From positions 66,884,889 through 66,948,888 of the forward strand of contig CM068388.1 in NCBI GenBank assembly GCA_034770075.1: a stretch of DNA of 64,000 nt, read 5' to 3'. Under the pieces are notes generated by a model, which saw only the letters and a list, made by a program, of their open reading frames with translations, was not told where the DNA came from and searched no databases. The stretch is from Aralia elata. Lineage: Eukaryota; Streptophyta; Magnoliopsida; Apiales; Araliaceae. Of the stretch, positions 11,481 to 23,099 are shown one piece after another; within the stretch, counting starts at the first letter, position 1; each line of letters starts with the position of its first letter. A program made the translations under genes and the position numbers.

Positions 11481-12319
11481 ACGTGTAACTATAACATTCG
11501 GGGCATTTAATCAATGTAAATGAAATTTATAAATGTAAAATTTAATGTCTATGAAATGAACTTGAATTTTATTGCGAATTATAAAAAATTATATTAAAAA
11601 ACCGATGTACAATAATTAACAAACGATAATGCGTACGAAGAAAAACGGGCGCAAGTGTTATCTACAATACACACTTATGTACTTAGCTAAGCTACATATA
11701 TAAATACCTATACTGTGATTACTTAAAACGGAAACAGAAAGAAGTGGGAGGCGTGAGATATAAAAAAAAAAAAAAAAAAAAGGGGCCACGGCTGATGTTC
11801 TAGGTGAAAAGAAAAGTGAGGAAATTTGGGGAAAAAATAGAAAAATCAAGAGGAAGTAAGAGAAGGTAAAAAAATTAGAAGGTATGTTTTTAGTTATTTT
11901 TTTTTAATTTTTGCACATGTTGTATGACTATGTAATTTTTATATGAAGTTTATATATCCCTCACAACATAGCAAAAGTAATATATGATGTGTTAATATAG
12001 CAAGAATTATGCATACAAATGTAAACTTTTGACAAAAATGGGAAAGAAAACCCTAGAAAATAAAAATTAGAAATCCTAGTTTGAACGTTTGAAACTACAA
12101 AATAAAGTGGAAAGTAGAATAAATAAATGTTTAATGTGAAAATTAATATTTAAGAATGTAAGAAAATATCCAAATTGGAAGACTTGAGAAAAATGTAAAA
12201 TACATTTTTTTTTTGAATAAATAACTTAAATAAAATTTACAAAACCCAGTTAAGGGTAAAAATATAATTGGACGAATTAAATCACGAAAATAGTATAAAG
12301 TAATAATTAAACTATAATT
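11481..12319. other. AT-rich DNA, no gene seen
   Basis: Nothing codes convincingly. A 20-base A run (about 11,763-11,780) lies in a purine-rich stretch. CATTCGGGGCATTTAATC at 11,504 resembles the reversed start of a gypsy LTR (compare TGTAATGCCCC at 4,077), so part may be a decayed LTR in reverse orientation. Confidence 0.35.
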
Positions 12320-12834
12320 GTGATACCCGATAAATTTGAATTAAGAATTCGGGTGATTATTGACTAAGAATAAAGTTATTAAAAATAAAGAAATGATAAA
12401 TTAATATTTTTGGCCTTCATGAATAATAATGTAGGTCAATTGCGGAAAAGATTTATTTAGTTGAAAAATAGTCCACAAAAAACAGGCAAGTTTCCCTAAC
12501 TTGTGCAAGTTTATTCTGTACAAGTCCATTAATTTATGAGAATTTCCTAAATGGCAAGTTCCCTGACCTATTGCAAGTTCCTAAACCTTGAGCATCTTTT
12601 TACTTCGAGTAAAATTTTCCTGAGTTATGAATTTCGTTCAAGTTAATTGCTATCATTAAATTCCAAGATATATTTGTAAGACTTGTTAAACTCTAAATTC
12701 GTTCAAGTTAATTGCTATCATTGTTTCGGCTTACTCTAACATTAAGAATTTATATTATTTAGTTTTTCAAACCAAATTATTTTGGGGTGGAATCTTAGAC
12801 TGAGTTGAATAACCCTATTTTATATAGGGGATAT
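12320..12834 (+). mobile_element. 5' part of a Ty3/gypsy-type LTR, cut by element A
   Basis: TGTGATACCCGATAAATTTG is a typical plant Ty3/gypsy LTR start. The sequence runs to 12,834, where element A's LTR (TGTCGAC) begins. GCAAGTTCCC phrases (12,480-12,600) and a repeated GTTCAAGTTAATTGCTATCA (12,634 and 12,702) are visible. The rest of the LTR is not in the window. Confidence 0.5.
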
Positions 12835-15550
12835 TGTCGACGCCGGGAATTTTTCCTAATTTCTTTTGTTTCTACCTTTTTAAGATTTCAATTTATTCAT
12901 TTCGCTTAAAGGGTGATTTTTAAGAAAAAGCCAACATAAATGCCGACGGGATTTTGAAAGGTTGATTTTAATGATGGGCCATTTGGACAGAGTCGTCAGT
13001 TGGTAAAGATTTAAACGGATGTACTAACTCATCTAGACTTTTATATTTTTGCAATATGGCCCAATATGTGACTCCATAAAATTTATCTCGAAACCGAGAT
13101 TCATAGAGTTCGGGGGCTTGCTTAAACGAGGGGAAGGTGTTAGGCACCCCGACTTCCGTGAAAACACGGTTACCGCATCTTATTATTTTTCTAAGTGTGA
13201 AGTGTGTGTGTGTGTGTGTGATTTTCAAGGAAATCGCTATATATCTAGCTTTGGATCGAAATCGGGAGATGTATGTTATTTTGAAAGTAACTTAAAGCCT
13301 CTTTGAACCTATACACGAGGGATTTGATTTATACAAAAGGCTCGTTTTAGTTTATGATTTTGATAGAAACCGTTTTTTGGGTGATGTTTTGGAAAGCACG
13401 ATTTTCAAACCCTTCGCCAAATAGGAATTGAGATTCATCGTTACTTTCAATTTTAAGTTAAAATGGTCTTACTAACCTGAGTGATTTGATTTTGAAAGAT
13501 CTTTGTCGTTTTGTTTAAAAATCATTTTTTTTTTCTTCTGATAAACAGAAAATTAAGCATTAAAATAAAGTCGGGGCGATCCATGGGCATGAAAGCCATC
13601 TCAATAGCCCCGAACACCTGCAATCGCAATTTTCACGATCATAGGGCCTTAAATCCGGTTTTCATAGGATGGAACCCTCGATACCGTTTTAAGACCCAAA
13701 TTTACATTTATAATGATTCAAATAATAACTTTACAATTGAAATAATGTCCATCGTGGGAATCATGCCAAAATCCATTTCAAGGATCCCGACTCCAAGATT
13801 CCTAGGCTCACATCGTGATAAACAATATATTAAAAGAAGAAATAAATAATAAAATGAGATCTAGGAAAGAGTTCCTGTAACCTTATCTCGTACATTGCAT
13901 AATCGAAGCCGTCATCGCGAGGAACTATATGTATTGATGAGATCCATTAATGAGACTTAGATCCGTGGGAATAAATCCGTAGATCTAAGGTTCCATAAAT
14001 CTATACAATGACATAATCGGGATATAAATCGAGAAATATATCCCAAACTGGCTATCAGGTGATTCAATTGTTAGAATCCCTTGACGGCGGGTAGCTGGGA
14101 CCCCCTCACCACTAGATATAGATCTAGGATTGTACGAGGTAAACCAAAATCAACTTAAAACATTGCAAACGCATAGATCCAACTAGATTCGCATCGGATC
14201 TAACATAAAGATTAAAATTTTTAACTTTGAAACCAATAATGAGTTAGATCCAAGCTAGATCTCAAGTGAATCTAGGAAAAGATTCAAACTTCAACATCGC
14301 ACGGGCAAAATAATAAGTAAAATGGGTCGGATCTAAGCCGAGATCGATAAATTGACTTGAGGATATCATCAGATAATTAAGAGGAGATTTTAAACCATAG
14401 AAAATCCTTTCTAACCATCCATAATCCTATAGAGAGGATCCCTACACCCTAGATATAGAACTAGGATGCAGGGAAAGCCTCAACAAGATATTATTCGGAA
14501 AACAAACCAAATCCAAGCACAACAACGTATAAAATAGACAAGATCTATACTAGATTTAATAGATCTATATCAAATATATATATAAATTGAATCTTTCGCC
14601 AAAATAAATAAGATATATACTAGATCTACATTAGATCTATATTGAATCTACATAAAAATCAGATCTTTTGCCACAAAACACAAATCTATGCTAGATCCAC
14701 TAGATTTGCTTTAAATATACATAAAGATGGAGTCTTTCACCTTGGAAATGGTGAAATCCTCCTCCTTGATCTTGAATCTAGATGGCTTAGATCTAATTTG
14801 GTGGCAATTGATGAGAATAACTAGATCTAGATGGGCATTAGAGAGGTTTTATGGTGTTTCTCTCACTAAATTCACACTTTCTCTCTAACAATGTAATTCT
14901 TTCCCAAAAATGAGCTGATTTCGGCCATTTATAGGTCTCCCTAGGCAGCCGCAAATGCATATGTGTCTTGCCTAGGATGGACCCCACTTGCTCAATTTTC
15001 GTGCCACAAAGTCTGATTTTTATGTTGCGTACTGGAACGTCCATAACTTTCAATCCGGAAAGAGTTAGGAGACATGCCATACCATTTCGAAAAGCTCTTT
15101 CTTTTAGCTTTGCAATGATATATTAGTTGCTCTATTCTGAGCTCGGGAAAGTAGAGAAAAAGGAGAAAAACCATCCTTGGGTAGATGCCGACTAGTCGTT
15201 CGCCTTACTTTGCGCTGAAACGTTCATAACTTTCAATTCGTAAATAGTTGGGATGCGTGCCATACCATTCTGGATAGCTCTTTTTGAGAGCTACACAATG
15301 ACATAAATTGTAGCCAAGTCCAGGTCCGATAAAATATGATAAAGTGTAGAAATTATTCTTCTCATAGATGCAAGACAATCAACCATCATGCATTGCGTAG
15401 TTTCCTCGCTTGGTATTCATCGTGGTAGCTTTGTGTACTTTGATCTGAGCCCCAAAATTCTGTGTTCAGATGTCTCATCCTCCGAATTAAATGACTCTTT
15501 TATTCTCCTGCCAAGGTTAGAAAATATATGCAAAATTTCATGTGTCTACG
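12835..15550 (-). repeat. Element A 3' LTR (left copy)
   Basis: On the minus strand the LTR starts at 15,550 with a mutated TGTAGACAC (CGTAGACACATG) and ends at 12,835 with GACGCCGACAAT-side sequence (plus: TGTCGACGCCGGG). It matches 25,114-26,770 over its left 1.66 kb by eye. It contains a short GT run (13,203) and a segment at 14,100-14,830 very rich in AGATCTA/TAGATC words. Small frames such as 13,049-13,306 recur in both LTRs but show no domain. Confidence 0.85.
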
Positions 15551-15566
15551 GATGCCCCTCTTTGTC
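15551..15566 (-). other. Polypurine tract of element A
   Basis: On the minus strand, GACAAAGAGGGGCATC directly precedes the 3' LTR start. The AAAGAGGGGCATC form is characteristic of Tat/Ogre-like elements and primes plus-strand DNA synthesis. Confidence 0.7.
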
Positions 15567-15754
15567 ATGTTTATGCAATGCAATGAAATGAGCATGACAA
15601 AGATATAGACAACCAATACATGATAAAATATATTAACAATGCAAGATAATCATATAAAATAATGCAAGTCCATTATCAAATAATGCCATGGTGCGAATTG
15701 CCTTAAACTTTACTATTACGTTGCTCTGTTGGGGGAAATTGTCATTGTATTTTT

Positions 15755-16630
15755 ATCATCAGGTCTCGCCCCCGATTTCTTTGTTGAGTATTATCCTCAA
15801 CGGGCATATCATCAGGTCTTATCCTCGACGCTTTTTGTTGAGTCTCGTCCCCACGGATTTAATCACCAGGTCTCGTCCCTAATACTTTTGTTGAGTCTCG
15901 TCCCCAACAGATATAATCACCAGGTCTCATTCCTGACACTTTTTGTTGTTGAGTCTCATCCCCAATGAATTTAGTCACCAGGTCTCATCCTTAACGCTTT
16001 TTATTGAGTCTCGTCCCCAACGGATTTAATCACCAGGTCTTGTCCCTGACACCTTTTTGTTGAGTCTCGTCCTCAACAGACTTAATCACTAGGTCTTGTC
16101 CCCGACACTTTTCGTTGAGTCTCGTCTCCAACGGATTTAATCACCAGGTCTCGTCCCTGACACCTTTTTGTTAAGTCTCGTCCCCAACAGATTTAATCAC
16201 CAGGTCTCATCCCCGACACTTTTGTGGAGTCTCGTCCCCAACGGATTTAATCACCAAGTCTCGTCCTTAACACCTTTTTGTTGAGTCTCGTCCCCAACGG
16301 ATTTAATCACCAGGTCTCATCCCTGACACTTTTTGTTGAGTCTCGTCCCTAACGGTTTTAATTACCAAGTCTCGTCCCCGACATTTTTCTTGAGTCTCGC
16401 CCCTAACGAGTTTGATCATCAGGTCTCGTCCCCGACACTTTTGTTGAATCTCATCCTCAACGGGTTTGATCATCAAGTCTCATCCCCGACACTTTTGTTG
16501 AATCTCATCCTCAATGGGTTTGATCATCAAGTCTCGTCCCCAACACTTTTTTTGAGTCTCGTCCCCAACAGGTTTGATCATCAAGTCTCGTCCCCAACAC
16601 TTTTGTTGAGTCTTATCCCCAACAAGCTTG
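15755..16630. repeat. Minisatellite in the 3' UTR of element A (~56-bp unit)
   Basis: About 15 copies of a 54-59 bp unit, each made of two related halves: GTCTCGTCCCCGACACTTTT then TTGAGTCTCGTCCCCAACGG plus ATTTAATCACCAG. The last copies use GGTTTGATCATCA. Because units are near a multiple of three, long open frames appear (for example 16,333-16,641), but these only translate the repeat and are not genes. It lies between the antisense gene and the 3' LTR. Confidence 0.95.
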
Positions 16631-16789
16631 GTGTCGATTAGATAAAAGAAGATATATTTTCTTCAATACTTGTCCGTCTCTTCTCATTGTTAATCTGTTT
16701 TTTTTCTTCTTTCTTTTTTCATCTCAACGTCGTCTCAATTCTTCGTGTTATAGGTCATGGGGTTTACATAACTTCAGGGCAACTAGTTT

Positions 16790-18100
16790 AGTGTCTACTT
16801 CCTTTATCACGCCCTTCACGCTAATTATTGGGCTCGAGTAGATTCTTGGGGCTTCGAGCATTTCTTTACTATTGCTCCCCGACGCTATCCATGGAGTTAC
16901 CTCTTGCTCTATTAGAGAGATGGTTTCATCAGAGTCAGTCCCTTCATTTGTTGGATTGTGAGGTGATGATGACACCTTTGGATTGGCGCTACATCACGAA
17001 CATTAAGTTCACTGGACAATGGGTTCCCCTCGATGTTGACATTTTACCGACCACTGTTCGAGCCCTATTAGGATTTTTCTCCGTGCGATCGGGCCTTCAA
17101 GGACCGCAGTGTTTGTTCCAGTGCTTTAGCATTTAAGGCCATCCGAAGGGCTTTATCAGAGGCATTTTGGCTGACTGTTGAGCGTGGCCGTCTTTTGCGG
17201 CGTCTCTTTCTGATCATTGTGAGGGGTTATTTTCTGGTGAACAACTCTGCTATAGTCCATTTTAGTCTAGTGGGAGCTTTTCGAGGCGTTGATCACATTG
17301 GAGATTACGATTGGGGATCATTCACCTTAGCATATTTTCTCCACGGGATGCGTCTTCATTCAAAGAGTCAGATCGACACTTGGCTTGGCTTCTTTCCATT
17401 TCTCTTGGTAGGTTCCTTTTCCTATTTGTTTCATTTGTTTCGTTCTTTCAGTCTATTTGGGTTTTTTTTCACTGTTCTGATGTAGTCGTTGTTGATATTT
17501 CAGTTTTTAGGCTTATGAGAGGCTCCCATGACTTCGTCCCATCACCACTCTAGGCTCGAATATATATCCTCGGGGCCGCTGATGGCATCATACTACTTTA
17601 GAGGAGGTCTCTGTTTCGGGTAGTTTTGCACATTGTCGTCTTTTGCTAGAGTTGATTACTGTCGTTGACGCGACTTAGTTTTTGTATTCATCAGAGCATT
17701 TTTCTGTCGATTTTGGGGATGACTTTTCGAGTGGGCCAGAGTTTTCATTGTCCACTCGCTGGGTTCCACTGTTATCATACGGAGGTTGGGAACTCTATCT
17801 CGGAGAGTGAGCTTTCAGATGTGTCTTGGGGAGATTCGTATCCCCTTTTCACCCTTTTGTTCGGAGATCCTGGCCTATTGACGTGCCGATTATAAAGATT
17901 CCCCTAGAGGGCATGGATGGCTTCTTATTATCTAATGGCCCTAGTACCTCAGAGGCTTTTACTGCCTGGTGGAGTCCCCAGACATTTGGTGCACAGACTT
18001 GGGCTACTCATTTCTTAGGAGATCTCATGTCAGGGTCAATGATGATGTCTGATTGGATGGCCTGTGTTCGAGAGCCCACCCATCGGGGTTAGATTGCTAG
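16790..18100 (+). pseudogene. Plant mobile domain (PMD) gene, antisense within element A
   Basis: On the strand opposite to element A's gag. Exon 1 contains LPLALLERWFHQSQSLHLLD then CEVMMTPLDW, the start of the plant mobile domain (aminotransferase-like PMD family). After a frameshift in the T run near 17,075 it continues with FKDRSVCSSALAFKAIRRAL, then the PMD hallmark YDWGSFTLAYFLHGMR. A GT-AG intron fits 17,408-17,510: splicing keeps frame and joins WLGFFPFLL to AYERLP. Exon 2 has stop codons (TGA after AYERLP, another about 14 codons on) and shifts frame, with recognisable TRWVPLL and YLGE parts before ending near 18,092. PMDs are shared between host genes (MAIN/MAIL type) and transposons. 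Decayed. Confidence 0.75.
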
Positions 18101-19280
18101 TTTGAATCACCAGGTGGATCAGTTGTTCTTTCTCACTCGTTCGTCAGTTAGGAGGAGATCCAGCGGAGGCTTTCACTTGTGATCCTGCTGGATTGGGCTT
18201 TGGTTTGACCGTTGGTCCTAGTGCTACTGCTATTTCTAGAGGAGGTGCCCCGCCCTTCTTTATCTTGACTTAAACTTTAACCCAGAGGCTCCGAGTCAGG
18301 AGGACTTAGCTAGAGTTGGCTAGTTTGATGATGACGCTGCCTTTGTAGATGATTTAGATTTCATTTAGCAGACTTATGTAAGTTGATGGGTCTCTGTGCC
18401 CCTTTCCTTGTATATTATATCTTTTATGTTTTCATGTATTATATAAGGATGATGTCTATGTATTTTATGTATGGATTTGCTTCGTTAGTCGTTGCATGCT
18501 TATTCATTCTCATTATTGTGATGTATGTTCATTATATATATGCTTAGATGGAAATGACCCCTGTTTAGTCAAATAATACGATTTTACCAACAGGGCGATC
18601 GTTTTAGGAATTCTCTTAGGTAGGAAATTTCGTCTTTATCCTTCCTTTGTCGTAGTGCTCTTACTTCATCATAATTTATTCCGAGAGTCCTTCATTTCTT
18701 CTGATGAGAAGCTTGGTCGAATCTTACAAATTCCCCAGCCCTCGTGCGTGCTGTTATCGGGGATTTATATTAGAAACTTGCTTCGTTGACCACGCCAAGT
18801 TACCCATAATGAGCAATATCATGCAGACCGGGCAAATAACAAAATACACAAAAAGCTTGACGTCTCGAGCCGTTAGGGATATCGCCGATATACGGATTAG
18901 TATAATCTCGTCAATAAGGCACATAAAGTTAAAGTATACGAAATTGAATGCTCATTCACTCTTCCATTTAACTCGTATTTATGGTGTTTTTATCTTATCG
19001 CTAAAGAACTTGAAAAAAACTTTTTAACATCCATGGTCATTATGCATAAGTAAGACCAAATTCAAAAGAACTACCTTCCTTTATCAAAGGTAATCCATCT
19101 TCAGTCTGGGTGTCGTTCCTCACAGAATTGATGCCATATGCCATGTGCACTATGAATGTCTTAACCCTTAGTAGGGGTTTCTCTCCCATGATTTTAGATG
19201 GTCTCATCTTCTCTCGCTCAAATTTTTTTTCTTCTTTTTGAATTTTATACTTTCTTTTTTTTTCTCACATAACTTGTCTC
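18101..19280. other. Non-coding internal DNA of element A
   Basis: No protein domain is seen on either strand. The plus-strand frame at 18,704-19,027 has no recognisable feature. A long T/C-rich stretch is at 19,215-19,280. In a complete Tat element pol would be expected between gag and the antisense gene, and nothing of it is visible here. Confidence 0.6.
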
Positions 19281-19790
19281 ATTTCTTAGGCTATTCAGAG
19301 TTACCCATTTAATGAGTTTTGGGCCAATGACTCCTAAACCAAACGGTTTTATGGCACTAGGTGTAAAGACACCCCTTCGGGTTTACTTGCTCGAGTAACA
19401 AAGGCCACACTTCGAGACAAGTTAGGTGGTCTAATATATTTATTCCTCGCCTGACCTTGTGCAAGATTCGTTTTCTTAGGCTTAAATTACCCATGTAGCG
19501 AGTGGTGGACCGGTGATTCCCAAACTAGACGGCTTTAGGGCACTAGGTGTAACAACCCTCAATTTTAATTACTCGAGTAACCCAAACCACGATTTGGATC
19601 TGCTAAGGTTTCCCTTTCTTCCGACATCTACTCCTCTCGTAATGCTCGTTTTCTTAGGCCCTAAGTTACCCATGTAACGAGCATTAGGCCGATGACTCCC
19701 AAACCAGACGGCTTTAGGGCACTAGGTGTAAAGACACCCCTCAGGCTTAATTACTCGAGTAACCTAAGCCACGATTCGAGACATTAGATT
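19281..19790. repeat. Three diverged ~180-bp tandem repeats
   Basis: Units start at about 19,281, 19,471 and 19,649 with TTCTTAGG. Each contains TTACCCAT, then GATGACTCCCAAACCAGACG, GGCACTAGGTGTAA, then ACTCGAGTAAC and a CCACGATTCGAGA-like tail. Spacing is 190 and 178 bases. Non-coding and distinct from the 56-bp minisatellite. Confidence 0.9.
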
Positions 19791-21222
19791 GGTTATTATT
19801 TACCCTTTGACTTCGCACTATTATTGTCATAGCTTTATACCCCACAACTAAGAGTCAGGACACACGCAAAGTGCATACCCGCATATGAGGCCGATTATAC
19901 TCCAAATAGCACTTTGAACTAAGAATTTGTTACTAATCAAAAGGTCGAATAGTTTTAATCTTATGATCATACTCGTGATTCCTGCTCCACGGACGCTTAG
20001 AATTAATCCAATTCATAACAAGTCAAATAAAATTTTCGCTTTCCAAAACCTCTTTCTTTTTCTTTTTTTCTATTTTTTTCTTTTTAGTCTCTAATGCAAG
20101 ATTTATCTGAACTTAAACTATCTACCATCCCTAATGTACGTAAATGGAGACAGAAAACAAATAAAGAGATGAAAGAGTTATACCTTAGATTAGATCGTTG
20201 TATTCTAAACACATTACGATTTGAAAAAGATCAAATGATCATACCGTTTGACAAGTGAGATGATATGAGGGAAACTCTGATGATAATGGCTCATGCTGAT
20301 GGAATTACATTATGGGCGTCGACTTGCACATTCCCGGATAGTCAATGAATGCCCTAGTGTCGATTTGCCGTCAGTTTTGGAATTTGCCACAGTCTTGTTT
20401 GTCATCAGGGTAGTCGTTTCATTGTGTGTTTGATGGGTGGGCTGATAAGATGCCGAGACCCCAAAAATCCTTTGTCTTATGACCGGCCTAGTGATCAGGT
20501 AGAGGTACAAGCTTTGACATTCGGGTGCCCCAATCATCGTTTCTGACTTGTAGGTGCACTTGGCTTCGATGACCTTTTTTTTTTGATTTGACGAAGGTTT
20601 GTGGTCGAGGTTATCAGCTCTTTAAGGGTCATGAGAGAAACCATCGAATAGTTACTTTGTATCGTTGAGTTGATATTTGCTACAATCTTTTCTGTATCAC
20701 CATAGGTTATATCTGTTTTTGCTGATGATCATGCTTGATATTTGTTATGTTTCTCACTTTATGTTATCACTTCAGCTTTGATGATTGATGTCGAGATGCC
20801 TTCGGATTCCACTGAATTGGATCTTAAGAGCTCGGCCTAGTTTAGGATGTGACGGTTTCAACCGGGTTTAGATTGATTTGCAAGGCTTGATTTGTAGCTT
20901 TTGTCTCAGGGAATAGGTTGTCGGGTTATGATGGACGCCTACGTACCTCTATAGGTCAAAAGGAGATCAAGTCTTCTCGTACTTCATGGGTTGATGAGTT
21001 GTTGAAGAGTCGTATCTTGTGATCGTTAAATTGTTGAAGGGGTTTTGGGAATTCTTATAAGGATTAGACCACACCATAACTAAGTGCCTACATACTCCCA
21101 TGAAAGGAGATCAGGTCTTACGTAGTTCGCGCCAAGGATATCATAAGATTCATTTTTGTAATTTTTGATTATTTGTTTTGACATAGCTGAGTCAGGATAA
21201 CAGATGAAATAACAGATAAACA
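19791..21222. other. Non-coding internal DNA of element A
   Basis: I see no domain. A motif recurs: TACGTACCTCTATAGGTCAA with AAGGAGATCAAGTCTT (about 20,940-20,975) and a variant TACATACTCCCATGAAAGGA with GATCAGGTCTTACGTA (about 21,089-21,125). The minus-strand frame at 20,310-20,537 has no family features. Confidence 0.5.
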
Positions 21223-22990
21223 TTAAGATAGATAACATACCTCAAATTCCTTGTCCCTTGAGGTTCCCAATCCTTCATTAGAATCACTTGTTGGCTTGAA
21301 TTGGATTTGAATTTCCTCATTCCATTGTATGGCCTTCTCCACAACTTTTATGAAGTTTGCTTCTGGATTTTTGTTAAGGTCGCGATCTTCCACATTCACT
21401 TGGTCAATTGTTGGGGGTTTGATTATTATTGACATAAGGTGCCTTTTTTTGCCTTTTCCTCCAGCTCCGATTTCATCGTTTTCTTGCTTGAAACTTACCG
21501 TATTTTGTTGGTTCATGGAGTCAAGCTTTCTTGTAATTGGTGCTTTTGAAATTGCATTCTCCTTGTTAGCACTACCGACCATTTCTCCTTCCTTCATTAC
21601 TAGATTTAACCCCTCTTCTGTCATCTTGTCTCTTTCTAGCCTTTCATGAGTAGACCCACTGTGGATTAAGTTACTGTCTTGAACTACGGGTGCAATCATA
21701 ATCTTTCTTATTTTGATCAAACCTTTCACTAAGTTTTTAAATGACAAGCATTGCTCTGTAGAATGCCCCAGACCTCTCAAAGGATAAGTACAGTGCTGTG
21801 AGGAGTCATAATTTCATGCCCCTATACCCATAGGAGGGGGAAGGTCTGAAATTTTCTTTTGTTCCATTAACTTCATCAAGACTTCTTCCATGGACTCTGT
21901 AATGGGGGGGAATTTTATCTTTGAACTCTTCTTCGTGTTTACTTCTCCCTAATTTTTAAGGTCACAAAGGTCGTACTCTTCGGGGGTCTCATCATTATTA
22001 CTCCTATGTAGAATTACTAGAGTGTTCCCTCCCACTTACTGGAAGCTTTTTTTCTTGTCGCATGGATGGGTATCGACAATGGTCTTTTCCCTCAACGTTC
22101 CTCTATCCGTTAGTCTTGCAGCTCAAATTTTCTTATCCACCCTACCTCCTTTTATGACAATTTTAGTAAACAACATATCTTTCATGGACAAGATACTTTC
22201 ATAATAAGGATATTCCTGTGTTTCGACAAAGATTTTGACCATTTCTTGTTCCTCTAAGGGTGGAATTGTCTGATCTACTAATGACCTCCATCTTCGGGTA
22301 TAATCCTTGAAAGATTCATTTGTTCTCTTAGTCACCCTCATCAGCCTACAATAATATGGTGCCATTTGCATCTGGTAACTATATTGGGATAAAAAGGCCC
22401 GTGCAAGCTCTTCCCATGTGTTAATCTTTGATTCATCCAATGTAGGAAACTAGGTTGTTGCATTGTTAGTGAGACTTCTCCAAAACATTTGCATGCGATG
22501 GACTTCATCCTTAGTTTGTGCTCCTAGTTGTCCCAGGTATATCTTTAGATGAACATAAGGATCGCCAATATCGGTATATCTCACGAAGTTGGAAATTTTA
22601 GACCTCTGTAGATATTAGTTTCCTGGAAATCTATCAATATCTGAATCTTTATTTCTAATGACTATCGGGTTTTCGCTAATTTGAGCTAAGGTCATGTCGA
22701 GACATCTGATCTTTTTACCAAGTGACTTATTTTTGGGATTGTTGTTCAAAGTCAATTGGTGACTTACTGAAGCTGTTTGGCTTGAACTTGCAGTAAGTAC
22801 GCCTTGATTTGTCGACATGATTCCTCGAATTAAGCTACACTGTTCCTTTACTAGATCTGATAATTTGATCATCTACCCTTTCAACTTGTCGAACTCATCT
22901 CGGGATATGACAACCTTGTTGGTGGGTGGAGAGTTGGATATGGATGTAGGGGCTAGGCCTTCGTGTGGAGTTCTTGCTTCTACCTCGATT
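21223..22990 (-). pseudogene. Second gag region of element A
   Basis: Read leftward, this is a retrotransposon capsid gene. HLKIYLGQLG and RMQMFWRSLT come first, then TWEELARAFLSQYSYQMQMA, then TNESFKDYTRRWRSLVDQTI, then PPLEEQEMVKIFVETQEYPY, all in the order of the Retrotrans_gag domain of Tat/Ogre elements. A zinc-knuckle-like CTYPLRGLGHSTEQC follows near 21,745, then a basic and polar C-terminal part to 21,223. Stops near 22,452 and 21,810 and frame changes show decay. It parallels the gag at 23,100-24,440 feature by feature but is clearly diverged from it, so the element carries two gags. Confidence 0.75.
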
Positions 22991-23099
22991 GAGGGTTTTT
23001 AGATCCTCTGTATATATTTCCTATTTTTCCTTGCTTCACTTTATTCTTCCAACATATTCACGCTTAAATTGGTTGCCCCTTTGGGTTGCTCTCCGTTTT

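Noticed and set aside
13049..13306. Frame recurring at 13,049-13,306 and 25,303-25,581 as a conserved gene
   Set aside because: The recurrence is explained by the two LTRs of element A. The frames diverge and end in a GT microsatellite region.
16333..16641. Apparent repeat protein (HQVSSPTLLLNLILNGFD units)
   Set aside because: It is only the translation of the 56-bp minisatellite. The frame exists because units are near a multiple of three.
16790..18100. PMD gene as an intact host gene
   Set aside because: It has a frameshift near 17,075 and in-frame stops in exon 2, and lies inside element A between its gag and 3' LTR.
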